Positions 1-11,050 of a stretch of DNA of 64,000 bases are shown here, in pieces. The notes below the pieces were generated by a model. It was not told the origin of the DNA. It did not search any database and was given only the letters and a program-made list of their open reading frames with translations. The DNA is taken from assembly GCA_017591395.1 (NCBI GenBank), contig WEDG01000214.1:359920-423919 (forward strand). The letters are read 5' to 3'. This DNA comes from Schistocephalus solidus (lineage: Eukaryota > Platyhelminthes > Cestoda > Diphyllobothriidea > Diphyllobothriidae). A program made the translations under genes and the position numbers. Position 1 is the first letter of the stretch. The number at the start of each line of letters is the position of its first letter.

Positions 1-59
1 ACTTAGACTTTCGCAACTTCAATGAAAGAACCCACTGAATGAGCAATACAAATGAGGTT

Positions 60-345
60 AGGGGATATACCATATTAACAACACAGGTACTAGTTCAAAA
101 CTCAGACACATGTTTCACCGATATTATGAAGCTGCATGAGACAGATGTGGGGGTTCAGCTCATCAGCGGGTTACTCAGCGTTCACTGTGTGCCTACATGT
201 GAAATAGCACCTTTTTAGTTTGCTCGGAAATTAATAGATAAGTTGGAGTAAATCCATCTATTTGAGGCTGCGTAGACTGAAAGTTTACATGAAACGCATG
301 CCTAGGCTTTTAGATAGTACCTGTGTTGTCAGTATGGCGTATCGT
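60..345. repeat. Foldback (inverted-repeat) element, copy A
   Basis: The outer arms are inverted copies of each other: around 70-115 the sequence reads ...AACACAGGTACTAG... and around 285-335 its complement GTACCTGTGTTGT..ATATGG appears. The whole unit is similar to a second copy at 11645-11925, including an inner stretch with TAGTTT and CGGAAA blocks. It has no coding capacity. The structure fits a non-autonomous foldback or MITE-like element; no transposase was seen to pair with it. Confidence 0.5.
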
Positions 346-3300
346 GCAACCTCAATATATACTATTGACTGCCTGTTGGCAGTTCAATGAAGCCTACGCG
401 ATTATCCCGCTGTGAATGATAGAAATCGGCGCAAATATTCATATCAACTTTCAATCTACGCCCATAAATTTTATCGAAGTTAGGGATTGATTAATGAACA
501 ATCTCGTTCGTCCGGGAATCTAAAGTTTGTTGTCAGCAGAGCAACAGTCTACTCGAGGACAGTGAGTCTGCCCTGTGGTGTGAAAATAACAACGGAAAAC
601 CACGCGTCGGGCCACTGTCACCTACCCAGATAGGCAACGTTGAGCTGGCTCACATATAGTAAGTATGGTTGGCGTGCTGCCGGTTCTGGTCGGCATAGTT
701 CAACACTATCGAAAACCAAGTATAAAGCGTTCAGCAGAGCGGTTGTCTGAAGAGTTACCTGTCAAATGTATGTGAACGCAGCAAAAAGAATCTATTTCAA
801 TTCCCTCGAAAGCAAAATATAATCCGGAACGGCTATAAGACGAACTTCGGCACCTATTATACATCACGATTGGTGGCCACAGATCTGTTCTGTAAGCGCT
901 GTAAATAACTAGGTGTGCATTGAGAAGTGGGCACGATCGCTGGGACAGAAACTTTATTCGTCAGATGCTTCGGATTGATGCTCGTCGAACCCACTATGAG
1001 AGACGGTAGCAGATAAGGGAATTGCAGTCGATATGCTGCCGCATACCTGTGGCAATTAACGGCTCCGCCTTCAGTAGGAATGGTTACCCTCTGGTGCGAT
1101 AATGGCTTGCTGGCCGGGCTTCATGTCGTTAATCGCTGACATTTAATCACTCGTGCTGGGTGTCGGTGTGATGACTGCTCGGCCATCTGATTCACCGTCA
1201 CTGACGCTGGATAGTGTTCGCCTGCGGGCTGCCCCAGTGGCTAATTACTTTGGCAAAATAAAGCCTCAGCACCAAATATGAGGTGGTGAGGTCATTGCAC
1301 GTGCTAATAGACTGGGGGCCCGTGAACCATAGGCAATAAAAAACTGCAGGGTTTGCGCAAAATTATGTGCGTCTTGGAATGACTTGATTTGCCTGATTGC
1401 TGTCGTAGTGAATTCTGGTACCTCATTAGGATGCAAGAGACTACCCGGAAGGTTTCCTGGATTTCGAGAGTGCGCTCAGTGTTTAACTAATGGACGAGGA
1501 TGCCGCTGCTGAAAGACATCGTCTCACTAATCAAGTCATGCTGACATGCTCGACAAGAGCGCCACAGAAACATATGAAGAGGCAAATGTACATAATAATC
1601 ACCGAGTAGATCACAAAGAAGCCTTTCAGGTTGTTTACCACACAACAGCCAACTTCTTAAAAGGCCTACGCCAACGGGTGCTAGCAACAGCCGAGGGAGT
1701 GGCTGTACGGCTAGCGAAACCAGAGTTGTGCCGCCAGAAGACACTAATACAGGCGCTCTCTCTTCCGTGACCAACGACGACTTCAGATGATGTTCACACG
1801 CCGCCCCCGCCTGAAAACAGTTGTTCACTCCACATACTTGACAGTGATGATCACTCCTCGTACTAAACCTACGAACATCACTCAACCCTTGTGCTACCTT
1901 CCTCCCCCATACCCCAGTCCGATGACCTCAACACATCGACTTCGCTAGACGGGCGGCGATGGAACGATCGTTATTAACAAATAGACGCTTATAAACCTTG
2001 CCAACCATTCATGTGTCTATTACCCTTATCAGGCCTGAAAACACGTGTTCGTGGACTTGAATTTTTAAGTTAAAACTGAAAAAATCTGGTGAAATTGAAA
2101 TCTACGAGTGGAAAATGCCACTAGATGTCCCTATGACAACAGTAGTGACCTACCCGCTTGAAGGTAAGTGTGGCAATCGCGTCACGTCTTTAATGTAGTT
2201 TAAAGGTCTGAGAAGTGCTCCCAGTTACATCGAGTGAGGAACACCAGGGCCAAAACGGTCACGTTGCAGATTATTGGCCAATGAAGGGGAGTTACTATCC
2301 CCCCCCCAGCCCCTGAAAGAGTCGGCATTCAGCAGGCAATGATGGCGCAGAATGGGGCTGAAGAATTTGTCAAGACAAACCTGTCACCGACGGGGGACAA
2401 ATTAGGCCATCGTTACTCCGCAAAGCTCTAGCTTCCACAGTCGAAGATTGTTGGGGTGGGGGAAGGGGCGGGGGGTAGTGACAGCGCCATTAGCCTGTGC
2501 GCGAAAAGTCTGACTTAATCTGGACGCGTAGATAAACCAAGGCCGCAAGCACCTATGCCGAGGAGGGAGCTGAATGAGCGACAGATTACATAGACACGCC
2601 AGATGGTGTTCGGGCCATCTGGCAACTGCAGATGTTGGAAAACGCTCCGAAAAGGGGGAGGGACTACAAGAGAGTGAGCGTGGAGGAGGCGGAGAACGTG
2701 CCCTCGAGTCATTCGGTGGTGCAATAGAGAGGTCAGGTGGTTTAAGGCAAATGAAGAGAACTCATGCGGTATCATCGATGAAGTGGGTTCATTGCCACAA
2801 TGCTAACGAAAAAAATGACGATGACCACTCCAAATTGCGGATGGCGGTGTGCATACAAACGGCTACTCTGCTGAAGAATTTACGGTTTATTCAACAGGAA
2901 GTAAACTGGGACAGACGTGTTGATATAACCTATTGGGGGTTACCAAGAAGAGATCGAATAAATACAGCCAGAAGAACGCTAGGGTACGGGAATATGGTTC
3001 ACTCCCCCACCGTATTGCAAACGGTCTTGCGAGCAATTCCATGGTAAGGATAAGGGCTAAAATTGGGACACAGGAGGTGTTAACCCCCAGAAATTTAGCG
3101 CAAGGCCATCCCTCTAGTGGGGGGGGGGCACGTTTCCTTGTTCGAAGTACAGCTGCCTGCACAGGGTTCTACATAAACGCCTTATTTGCGGCATTTCACG
3201 GTCGACCTCGGCTGTAACACGTCCAATGGTTAACCTGAACGCGACATAACTCTCAATCCCAAGTAACGTTTTATGCTTTGTCGAAAGCGGGCTCACCGAG

Positions 3301-4326
3301 AGTCTAGCCGAATGTCTCCTTGTCAATGGTCCTTTGTAGGTAAATTGCCCAGGAATAATTTTACCCGATCTATGAAAATGTCAACAACTACCTGAATCCC
3401 GGCAGTAGTTCCAATTGGTAAAACATTATAGCACTGGGCAATCCCGTGGTCACGAGATACAGTAGTTTGGTCGAGCGCAGTTGATTCGAACTGTCTATAA
3501 CGCAGTTTACAGAAGAGTCCCAGTTCAGTTTGGACAAACAAACCCGCCTAGCCTGTTCTGGTCGGCATCAGGTGTGCGTACTTCACCGCAAAATAGTCAT
3601 ATTTCGCCTTCAGGATATTTACTACCTCGCTGGAGGCCATCTCAACATCCGGTTGACCAAACACACAGCTTTTCATTCGAAACAAGCTCTTGATTAGGTT
3701 GTTGTGCGTTGCCTTGTCAATGCTCTCAAGAATCTGAATGAAGCACGTAGTGTTTCGTAATAACAACCGGTGACGGACACCAACGCTTACCGAAAGCTTA
3801 CTGTCCAAACCCGTTTTATTTCAAGGAAAAACATCAAGACTAAGTCTTCCATTAGATCCACAAAGCACGAAAGCAATGAGTTTGGGCGGCTGCATTAGAT
3901 AGCTTACATCAATCACATTTTCAGTTTATAGGTAACGACTAGTAAGAGAGTAGGTGGTAGCGGAAAGAGACCGTAGAGAACCATCGGGCGTACTTTCAGG
4001 CAAAATAGCAGCGGAATCAGTGCACTGCCATACTGCGACTCTAGGCACGTGACAGGGGCCGCATGATGCACGCTGCTAACGAACAAAACGCATCTAGTAA
4101 AACAGCCCACTGAACGCAGTACCCACACTCATTGATAGGACGAGCGGTTTCTGCGATTAATCTGACAACCAGTCCACAAACTTGCAGTGAAAATGACTTC
4201 TTTGTCAAAAGAGAACCAACTAGTGGTCCGGTGAAGAGAGAAATACCCGGAAATTAATTGGAGAAAGATAGTATAAACGGACAAAGGAGAAGATGGGGGA
4301 GGGGGGAGGGGCAAAAGTAAACTTAC
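346..4326. other. No recognisable gene; 3'-ward side of the zinc-finger gene
   Basis: I see no exon with the 87-nt finger pattern here and no other recognisable family. Open frames of up to 157 codons (for example 2574-3047 on plus) show no domain I can name and overlap competing frames. A degenerate CxxC motif sits near 1830-1855 on the minus strand but lacks correct finger spacing. There are short homopolymer C/G tracts near 2300, 2460 and 3120. The terminal exon of the finger gene, if downstream, was not found. Confidence 0.4.
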
Positions 4327-4413
4327 GGTGATGGACTCCGTCGACATGACGCCTGAGAAAGAGCACATTGGAGAACGTCTTTGGACAGTAAGGGCAGAAA
4401 TAAGGACGAAGGT
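4327..4413 (-). CDS. C2H2 zinc-finger exon 8 (last one seen)
   Basis: This is the most 3' finger exon found. It reads L-R-P-Y-F-C-x2-C-x3-F-x5-L-x2-H-x4-H, a complete C2H2 finger with a canonical inter-finger start (LRPY). The upstream acceptor is a pyrimidine run ending CCTCCAG, and the donor is a consensus GTAAGT. Exon length is 87 nt with 2 nt + 28 codons + 1 nt. The exon-7/exon-8 junction gives a split His codon. Because the exon ends in phase 1 with a strong donor, at least one further exon is expected at lower coordinates, probably outside the window. Confidence 0.87.
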
Positions 4414-4914
4414 CTGGAGGCAGAAAAAGAATGCATACTGATGTGAATAAAAGAACCCCAGTAACCACATTTAACCAGTTTCGGCGTTAAGAAAGTCATC
4501 GGACACAGTGTCATAGTCCCAACAGATGGTGTTGATTTACTTACGGTATGAGATGTGGATGAGAACGCAAGACTGCAATGGAATAAGGAAATGGCACCCG
4601 AAAACAAGCTATTCAAAACTAATGATTCCGATAGCCGAAAAGTCGAGTCTCAGGAGACCAGCCAGAAAGGAAACTCGATTTTTGGAACAAGATTTTTTTG
4701 GCTCGACATTTCAGATTAATACCGGAATTCAGCATCGGAAACAGCAATTTAGAAGGTAATGGACGCACAAAAAGATGCAGAGTATATAAGATGCAATCGA
4801 CCACATGCCTATTAAAAGCATTAGCCTTCACATTCAACATAAAGGGTCGACCTTGATGAGATTATTGGTCGCTCACCCATCCCAGAGTCGCTACCGGCCC
4901 CAATAATGGTAGAT

Positions 4915-5165
4915 CAGCGCTCACTGATCGGTAACGAAACTCACTCGTCCCGTAGTGCCTTGGGGCTCACTCGTGAGCCCCACCGACAACTTTTAATATA
5001 AACAGAACAGCATTACCGATAAGGACCATGGCCTGTCATCAGCTAGGCACACACAACCTCGGGCGGTGCACCACCTGAGGCTCAAACACACGATCTGTTG
5101 GCTAGAAGTCCAAAGCTCTGAAGATCGAGCCACATGCTCGTTGTCCTGTCGGTTTCCATTGGGGG
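4915..5165 (-). mobile_element. tRNA-headed SINE, array copy 1 (decayed)
   Basis: Minus-strand copy of the SINE family also seen at 16.2, 16.5, 28.0 and 28.2 kb. On plus it reads: tail with CGCTCACTGATCGG and the self-complementary block GGGGCTCACTCGTGAGCCCC, a collapsed ribozyme segment, then the reversed tRNA-like head ending near CATGCTCGTTGTC. The ribozyme segment near 5028-5045 keeps CTGATGA but has lost the stem II and III sequence. It is followed head-to-tail by copies at about 5185 and 5560. Confidence 0.65.
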
Positions 5166-5184
5166 TATCTACGATGACAGATTG

Positions 5185-5540
5185 GGGCTCACCAATCACG
5201 TTACGGAATTCGCTCGTCCTGTAGTGCCATGAGGCTCACTCTCGAGCCCCAGCAGTAGCCACACAACGGCTAGTATTACAGACAGAACAATACGTACAAG
5301 AAGGAAGACTGGTATAGCCACGTCTGCCTCCAATTGCTTCAACAGAATTGGTTGGCAGGTGAATACTGCCAGCAAAGACCAGGGAGATTGGAATGGCCAT
5401 TTCTGGCCTATTAGCCGTTGTCAGCCAACCCCAGGTGGTGCATCACCCGAGGATCGAACCCACGACCAGTTGAACAAAAGTCCAACGCTCTAACCATTGA
5501 GCCACGGGGTCATTGTCTACCCGGTTTCGATCAGGAATAT
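5185..5540 (-). mobile_element. tRNA-headed SINE, array copy 2
   Basis: Tail (CGTCCTGTAGTGCC, CTCTCGAGCCCC), ribozyme region (5386-5434) and tRNA-like head are all present. The reversed B box is seen as GGATCGAACCC near 5450, and the reversed A-box region GAGCCACGGGG ends near 5515. It carries extra sequence between tail and ribozyme (about 5310-5375). The ribozyme core reads CTGACAA instead of CTGATGA and is probably inactive. Confidence 0.7.
5386..5434 (-). ncRNA. Degenerate hammerhead ribozyme in SINE copy 2
   Basis: Minus strand: CTGACAA (two core changes from CTGATGA), stem II with GGC/GCC arms, then GAAA, the palindromic TGGCCA of stem III, and ATT at the expected cleavage site. The architecture is intact but core positions 7 and 8 are mutated, so cleavage is not expected. 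Confidence 0.5.
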
Positions 5541-5559
5541 TGACTTGCATTCGTTGATG

Positions 5560-5800
5560 AACGCTCACCGATCGCTAACGGAACTCACCCGTTCCGCTCT
5601 GCCTTGAGGTTCACTCTCGAGCTCCTCCAGCAGCCGCACAGCGGCTAGTAGTAGAATAGACCGGTGAATAACGGTAAAGACAAGGGAGACTGGCATGGCC
5701 ACTTCTTGTTTATTAACCGTTGTCAGCCAAACCCAGGTGGCGCATCACCCGAGGATCGAACCTGTGTCTTCTGTTCAACTAGTGCCACCCACGTCCTCTC
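5560..5800 (-). mobile_element. tRNA-headed SINE, array copy 3 (head truncated)
   Basis: Same order as copies 1 and 2: CGCTCACCGATCGC, CCGTTCCGCTCTGCC, CTCTCGAGCTCC, then a decayed ribozyme segment (5695-5735, CTGACAA and AAGAAG instead of AGAAAT). The tRNA-like head is cut off after the reversed B box GGATCGAACC near 5752-5761. The spacing between equivalent ribozyme points in the array is about 380 and 300 bp. Confidence 0.65.
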
Positions 5801-5889
5801 TCGCCTCAATGTAATTACTCAAGTAGCGCGCCATAAAATTTGAAATGCTGCAAGGCTTTCGCACGTCGAAAATATCATCGGAGGACTGA

Positions 5890-6015
5890 AGCAAGGTTTG
5901 TCACGCAGTTCTAAAGCGTCGCGTGTTCGAGCCCCGGGCGGAGCACCATCTAGGGTTGGGTATGGCTGGCTGATGACGGCTAATAAGCCCAAAATGGCCT
6001 TTCCAATCTTCTTTG
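5890..6015 (+). mobile_element. tRNA-headed SINE fragment, plus orientation
   Basis: Plus-strand fragment holding the end of the tRNA-like head (B-box-like GTTCGAGCCCC near 5929), the GGGTTGGGTATGGCTGG connector, and a ribozyme segment with CTGATGA at 5970-5976. GAAA has become AAAA (near 5990), which removes a core G. It lies opposite in orientation to the array just upstream, so the locus could fold back on itself. Confidence 0.6.
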
Positions 6016-6635
6016 TCTTTGATATTAATGTTATTCTGCATAGTTAGGAGTTCATGCACATGGTGAAGGACGTCTTCAGTGAAAACAAAATTCACCAACT
6101 CCGAGTAAACTCTGTAGTTTTATAGGATGCAGCTCCTGCCCAAAACGCAACAAAGGTAAGATTCTCATGAGGTTTAGGACTATGAATTGATGTAAAGTTT
6201 GGAATAACTGGTTAGAGTTAAGGAAGCTTGATTTGGTGTTTAACTAATTATACGATTTCACCATCTATCTGATAGCGCATTACACGCAAAGGGACAACCA
6301 ACAAATTACGGAAATTTTCATCTTTTAATATCTTTCATTATTCTTTTGGTGCATTCAAATTTGTTACACACGGTTATATTTGGCCGCAAAAAGTGGCTTC
6401 CAATAAACCCGGGCTCCAAATTGCTAGTTTAGAGCGAAAAACACTTTTCAAGTTATAAATATTCACACAGGAATGCGCTCACACCAATCCATTGGCTTCA
6501 CGAGGCAAACACGCTTGGTATGGGTGGTAGGGAGCACGAAAAGGCAACCACCTAGCCAGGACGAATTCGAGCAAGAGGGGGACGACGAAGTTCGGGGGGA
6601 ACTCGATACAAAGCTGTTTCGGGATTATTTTCCTT

Positions 6636-7020
6636 CATTCACCCAAGCATAACCCTGACCACCAGCTGGGCCCAGAAACACAAACACACGCATACACAGA
6701 TGGCACTGGTGGTCCACCACCGGGGTTTACCAGATGGGTCATGAGCACGTCATGGAATCGAAGTTCATCAGTGCCTCGCCACCTGCCAATCTCTGTCACT
6801 GCAGATCGAATATTTATTCATTCAGGAATGCGCTCACACTGACCCACTGGCTTCCTTAAGCAGCGACAGAGAATGGCAGGTAGCGAGGCACTGATGAACT
6901 TCGGTTCCATGAAGTGCTTATGGCCCATCTGGTAAACCCTAGTGGTGGACTATCTGTGTGTGCGCATGTTTGTGTTTCCGGTCCCAGATGGTGGTCAAGG
7001 TTAGGTTTTGCTGAATGAAG
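6636..7020. repeat. Long inverted repeat, arms about 160 bp, spacer about 70 bp
   Basis: The left arm (about 6636-6797) reads through CCAGATGGGTCATGAGCACG and ends with CACTGATG complements. The right arm (about 6865-7020) carries the same blocks reversed, such as GGCACTGATGAACTTCGGTTCC and CCCATCTGGTAAACC. The spacer contains AGGAATGCGCTCACACTGACCCA, and a related block is repeated at about 6470-6500. No coding sequence. It could be a foldback element or two oppositely inserted copies of one repeat. Confidence 0.65.
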
Positions 7021-8448
7021 GTAAATAAGCCCGAAACAGTTCCGTATAAAGTAACCCAAACGCTGTCGTTTCCCTGTGCTATAAATATTCCGTTAGGAAC
7101 TAAACAAGACGTTTTTTGGAAAACAGCAGCCATTTCTTCAAGGTTATAACACTTTTAAGGACCCGGGATGGGCGGTCTAGGTAATACGTAACTTGAATGA
7201 CATTCAGTGTATGTTCTCAGGACAGAACTCAATGAACCTACGTAAATTTTCAAAGTCCCCATGCAAGTTCCAGCGGGTTATACAAACAGTCTCCCAATGC
7301 TATCAACCAAGGGTTGTTATGGGACCTAGTGCAAACTATAAAAGATTAACACGTCACCTTGGGATACATTCGGAAGGAAGGTGATGTGCCTGAAAAACAG
7401 ATGGCGCATCAACAAGTAACTGTTAGCAGGCCTACTCCAGCAAGATATGTCCCAATGAACTGACGTATGAGCTCTCCGTACCACAGGTGGCCTTGCGTTA
7501 AATGCCAAGGGTGTACCTATTACCGTATCTTAACCTTAACTCTGGGGCAAACCCCATACTCTTACCCCAAAATCCATGGAAGTTGGCGAAAGGCCACCTA
7601 TAATACGGAGGTACTTATAACCGTACCTATCCGTACTGCTAGATTTCAACCAAAATAAACATTTGTAGTTTGGCAGAAAACACATCCACAGCTGACATGC
7701 AGACTAGAATAACTCGGTGACTGCTGGAGTACTGCCCATCTCCAATAGGGTAAACAAGGTACACGGACAGGACACCGGAGAGACGCCACCAAGACTTTGA
7801 TGCTTTATAATTCCTGCTACATTGGTAGAAGAGAGCATAGACGCATAAAGAGTAAGAAACGTTCCCACCAAAGTGGCGCAAAACGCGACGTCGTCACATA
7901 ACAAGCACGCCTCTTCTTGGGGACTCAAAGTTGTGTGGAAACTCCTTTAAACGATGTGACGCGAAGGGTTGAACTTTTAGGAATGGTGGTCCCATTAATA
8001 TTTCCAAACTTTGTCAGCGAGCCCCTTCCACATACAGCTGCGAAACATACAAGTAGATAAAAGTGACCCCGGTTGGGTTCGCAATCGGCGGCCCAATTAA
8101 GGGATACCAATAAAAAACTGGAAAAGGCCGGATTCATGTGTTTAAGTATGCGTTTAGGCATCGATAAGCTGAGAACGATGCGTCAATCGTTGCTTCGCAG
8201 GAAAACGTGCTCAAGACTGAAGGCAGGAAATCTGAAAACGACAGCGTTTCCACAGACCTAGCGAACAAAAGGACCAGAGGTTGCTGGTTGAAAAGGACAC
8301 TGAAGACCCAAAAACATCGGCAAGAGGTAGTCGGGTGTGAGGAGAACTGGTGGAGGTGAGGAAAGGCGACACGACAAACGACGCTATTGGTGAATTTTAA
8401 AGTGCCAATAAGGCAAAGGGAGCAAATGGCAGTGATAAAAATGCTTAC

Positions 8449-8535
8449 GTAGATGCACCGACTTGACGTGAAACATCAGATAGGACTTTGAGTTGAATTC
8501 TCGATCACAATGCACGCATCGGTATCGCAGGGGAC
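8449..8535 (-). CDS. C2H2 zinc-finger exon 7
   Basis: One finger: P-L-R-Y-R-C-x2-C-x3-F-x5-L-x2-H-x4-H. The acceptor is CTCCTCTTTCAG and the donor GTAAGC. The 87-nt length, phase 1 at both ends and residue spacing match the other seven exons exactly. The open frame continues upstream into a pyrimidine-rich intron tail, so the exon boundary rests on the acceptor and the shared phase. Predicted recognition-helix residues lie between F13 and H22. Not assignable to a named protein. Confidence 0.88.
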
Positions 8536-8699
8536 CTGAAAGAGGAGGTGCAGGGAAGAAAGTGAAGAATAGAAGAGGGGACACCAACCATGCAAGCAAC
8601 GAAAAGTAAAGATTGGGTGGAGGCAGTAAGAACCTGCGCTGGCAGAGCACGCACGTATAGCCAAGCAGGTGTATGTGTGAGTGTCTGTTTGGGCACGCA

Positions 8700-8915
8700 C
8701 AGGGGCGGCTCAGGCCGGGCCAGCCACCTGCGCCCTTTCCCGCCTGCGGTTTTCTTGACTATGATACCGGGCTCAGGTGGGGGAGGAGGAGATAATGCGG
8801 TAGATGCAGCGCAAGTCTACTATCACTAATCCACGCGCAAGTCACCGTCCATGCAGAAACCCTCTGTGGAGCATACGGTGGACATCGTCGAACTACGACA
8901 GTCGAACTGTAGTGG
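8700..8915 (+). repeat. Interspersed GC-rich repeat, plus copy
   Basis: Shares ordered blocks with the minus strand of 10790-11050: CCAGCCACCTGCGCCC-like, GGTGGGGGAGGAGGAG, GGTAGATGCAGCGCAA, GGAGCATACGGTGGACATCG, and TCGAACTACGACAGTCGAAC. There is no coding potential I can support. It may be an untranslated end of a longer retroelement; which one is not shown. Confidence 0.6.
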
Positions 8916-9724
8916 GTGTAGGGGGAGGGAATATTCGACAGTGATGGCAAACATGGTGTACATAGACTAAACCTCCGTCTGTGTACTCGCAGATAGGGGG
9001 AGGAAACACGGAGGAAACACGTGACAGAGGAGGACGAGTAGACTTATAAGAGCAAGGGAAGTTGTATTTTAAAAAGTAAACTCTTATCACAACCACAGCC
9101 ATCCTTTGAAGGGATAGGAACACATACCCCTGATAAAAACTGCCTGGTTCCACCTGAAAGTGGGCACTTAGTGAAGTTTGTTTTCAAGACATCAGACAAC
9201 GAATAAAAGAGGTTGTAATACTTACCTGGCTGGAATAGCAAAGGAACGATCAAGACAGCCAACGTCTACGGCCAGGGACAATAAAAAGTGCTGTGGAGTC
9301 ACTTTCCCAGAAGAGAACGACACAAACCGATCACGAAACGCGCACACAAAAGTTTATGCTGCCGAGGAGTTCGAAGATAACGCCTAAACTGTAAGGACTT
9401 AGGCGATGCGCCATTACAGGCAGAAAGAATCACACATGTTCTTCCAGTGAATGCATTGCTGCGCAACGTTAAGCGTAACCGAATCGCATAGCGTCGGTAA
9501 TGACAGAGAAACAGCTGTTCGCTTAGGTCTCACTCGAAACGAAAGTAAGTTCCAGGAGGCGTGAACTGTCTTTATCAAATCAATCACCCCAAAGTGCCAA
9601 TAAGCGGTTCTACCTAAATTTATGAAAATTTGGAACCCCCGAATTTACATGAACTAGAGGATTCTTTCTGGATACTAATTATTTTCAGTCTATTCGTCAA
9701 ATGACCCCATTGTAAAAAAATGCG

Positions 9725-9870
9725 ATGGCCTCGATGGGGTTTTAACTCAGAACAGTAGAGGTAAGGCTTGAGTACAGTCAACGCTCTAACCACCTGAGTT
9801 ATGAGGCCTTAATCTAGAACCATGGGTTTAATCAAATTCGGGCAAAGCTACGCGTTTAACCTACTGGAAC
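9725..9870 (-). mobile_element. Second tRNA-like SINE family, minus copy
   Basis: Minus strand shows a tRNA-like head: AAGGCCTCATAACTCAGGTGG (A-box-like AACTCAGGTGG) followed by an AGAGCGTTGACTG arm. It is closely similar to 22716-22803 (AACTCAGTTTGCTAGAGCG). A conserved downstream block (CATGGGTTTAATCAAATT) follows at both loci. It is not a functional tRNA: the arms do not pair throughout. Confidence 0.55.
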
Positions 9871-10044
9871 GTATGGAACTCACCAATTCTGATGAGAAAG
9901 CTGACTGCACAAGCAGGATTTCCTAAGCAATCAATCAGTAACCCACCAGACTCAATTTTGATACGCATTTTTAACAGATTTTAAAAAGTCAGGAGACCCA
10001 GTCTTGATAAAATCGGAGACCAAGGTAGGATTCGAACTCATAGC

Positions 10045-10180
10045 AGCAAGGGGCTTGTAGCTCAGTTGGTTAAAGCCATGACTGCATTCAGGCATTGCCC
10101 TTGCTGTCGTAGGTTAGAATCAGATCAAGGCTGCCGAAAACACTATACAGTCTGCTTAAAATCAGCCTTGGTGAATAAGA
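10045..10180 (+). mobile_element. Second tRNA-like SINE family, plus copy
   Basis: Starts GGGGCTTGTAGCTCAGTTGG with a good A-box match (TAGCTCAGTTGG), followed at the tRNA-like distance by GTTAGAATC, one base off the B-box consensus. A reversed B box (GGATTCGAACTC) sits just upstream at about 10028-10039, so two oppositely oriented heads meet here. This is a SINE head rather than a tRNA gene, since no cloverleaf pairs fully. Confidence 0.5.
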
Positions 10181-10789
10181 CCGAATGAGGTTTAAGTTTA
10201 TATAAATATGAACTTCTCCGTGACAAGTCTAACGATTCTCCATCGCCTCGCTTTAGTACAGTAAAGCTTCATTGAGATAATCACAGTGACACAATGCTTT
10301 CCTTTAAATGCTCATATACGCAGCTACATGCTGAGCGGACTCAGAAACAGACCATCAATGCATCTCCGGCGAATCAATTGCCCTATATCGGTTCAAATGT
10401 TCAAACTGCAGGTGAGACTGAGATACGAACTCTTTCAGTCTAATTCATGCCTTCCCTCAGCCCGTCACACTTTCGAACGGACACGAGCTGATACACATCT
10501 GCATGTGAGGTCAGGTCGATGGACCGTAAACACGACGTTCAACCAGGGCCTCAAAATCGATCAGTATTTTTCGAAGTAAACGGTGTGTATGGTTAAGCTA
10601 GAATGTTAGCACACCGACCTGATTGGCTTCTCCGAGCAAGGCGACCCCGCTTTGCGGTGGTAAGGAGACCACATGCCACCCTCATAAAACGATCCAGTTC
10701 ACAGTGTACGAGGAGAACGAGGTGGCAGTTGTTTCAGACCTAGTTAAGTTCCCCATTCGGTTAGACACCCTGCGAACAGGGCAGGGCAA

Positions 10790-11050
10790 TGGATACAAAC
10801 CGATGCACACACACACAAACGACGACAGTTCGACCATCGTAGTTCGACGATGTCCATCGTATGCTCCACACATCGGTGGTGCAGGTACGGCGACTTGCAC
10901 GTGATTTAGTTTTAAGTGATGGTAGATTTGCGCTGCATCTACCACACTCTCTCCTCCTCCCCCACCTAGGCCCGGTGTCAAGATAAAGTCAATAAAACCG
11001 GAGGCGGGAGAGGGCACAGGCGGCTGGCGCGGCCGGGGCCCCTCGACCCT
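10790..11050 (-). repeat. Interspersed GC-rich repeat, minus copy
   Basis: Reverse-oriented counterpart of 8700-8915, with matching blocks in the same order on the minus strand (GTGGGGGAGGAGGAGAG, GGTAGATGCAGCGCAAATC, GTGTGGAGCATACGATGG). This copy extends further, with a GT-rich tract and a block reading CATTGCCCTGCCCTGTTCG. Confidence 0.6.

Larger units (their letters stand above)
4414..8448 (-). other. Intron 7 of the zinc-finger gene (about 4.0 kb)
   Basis: The intron contains three head-to-tail SINE copies (about 4915-5800), an opposite SINE fragment (about 5890-6015) and a long inverted repeat (6636-7020). The remaining sequence (4414-4910, 6020-6470 and 7061-8448) shows nothing I recognise. 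A 28-nt segment at 4538-4565 has both an acceptor-like and a donor-like flank but encodes no finger. Confidence 0.6.

Noticed and set aside
1786..1870. C-Q-V-C and downstream His residues on minus resembling a zinc finger
   Set aside because: Cys-to-Phe and Cys-to-His spacings do not fit C2H2, and no acceptor/donor pair gives an 87-nt phase-1 exon.
2574..3047. 157-codon plus-strand open frame
   Set aside because: No recognisable domain, low-complexity G/E-rich part, competing frames on both strands; not supported as a gene.
4538..4565. 28-nt segment with acceptor CCATTGCAG and donor GTAAGT on minus
   Set aside because: Too short, not a multiple matching the phase-1 pattern and with no zinc ligands.
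6880..6915. CTGATGA near 6890 as another hammerhead
   Set aside because: No GAAA at a suitable distance and no stem I partner; it belongs to the inverted-repeat arm.
7840..7935. C-L-L-C motif on minus near 7900
   Set aside because: Phe spacing is off by one and no His follow; acceptor is out of register by one base.
9222..9232. Strong donor-like CAGGTAAGT on minus
   Set aside because: The upstream sequence has stops in the phase-1 frame and no finger or start codon; treated as a chance splice-like site.
10045..10135. tRNA gene
   Set aside because: A box fits but the B box is imperfect and the arms do not form a cloverleaf; read as a SINE head.
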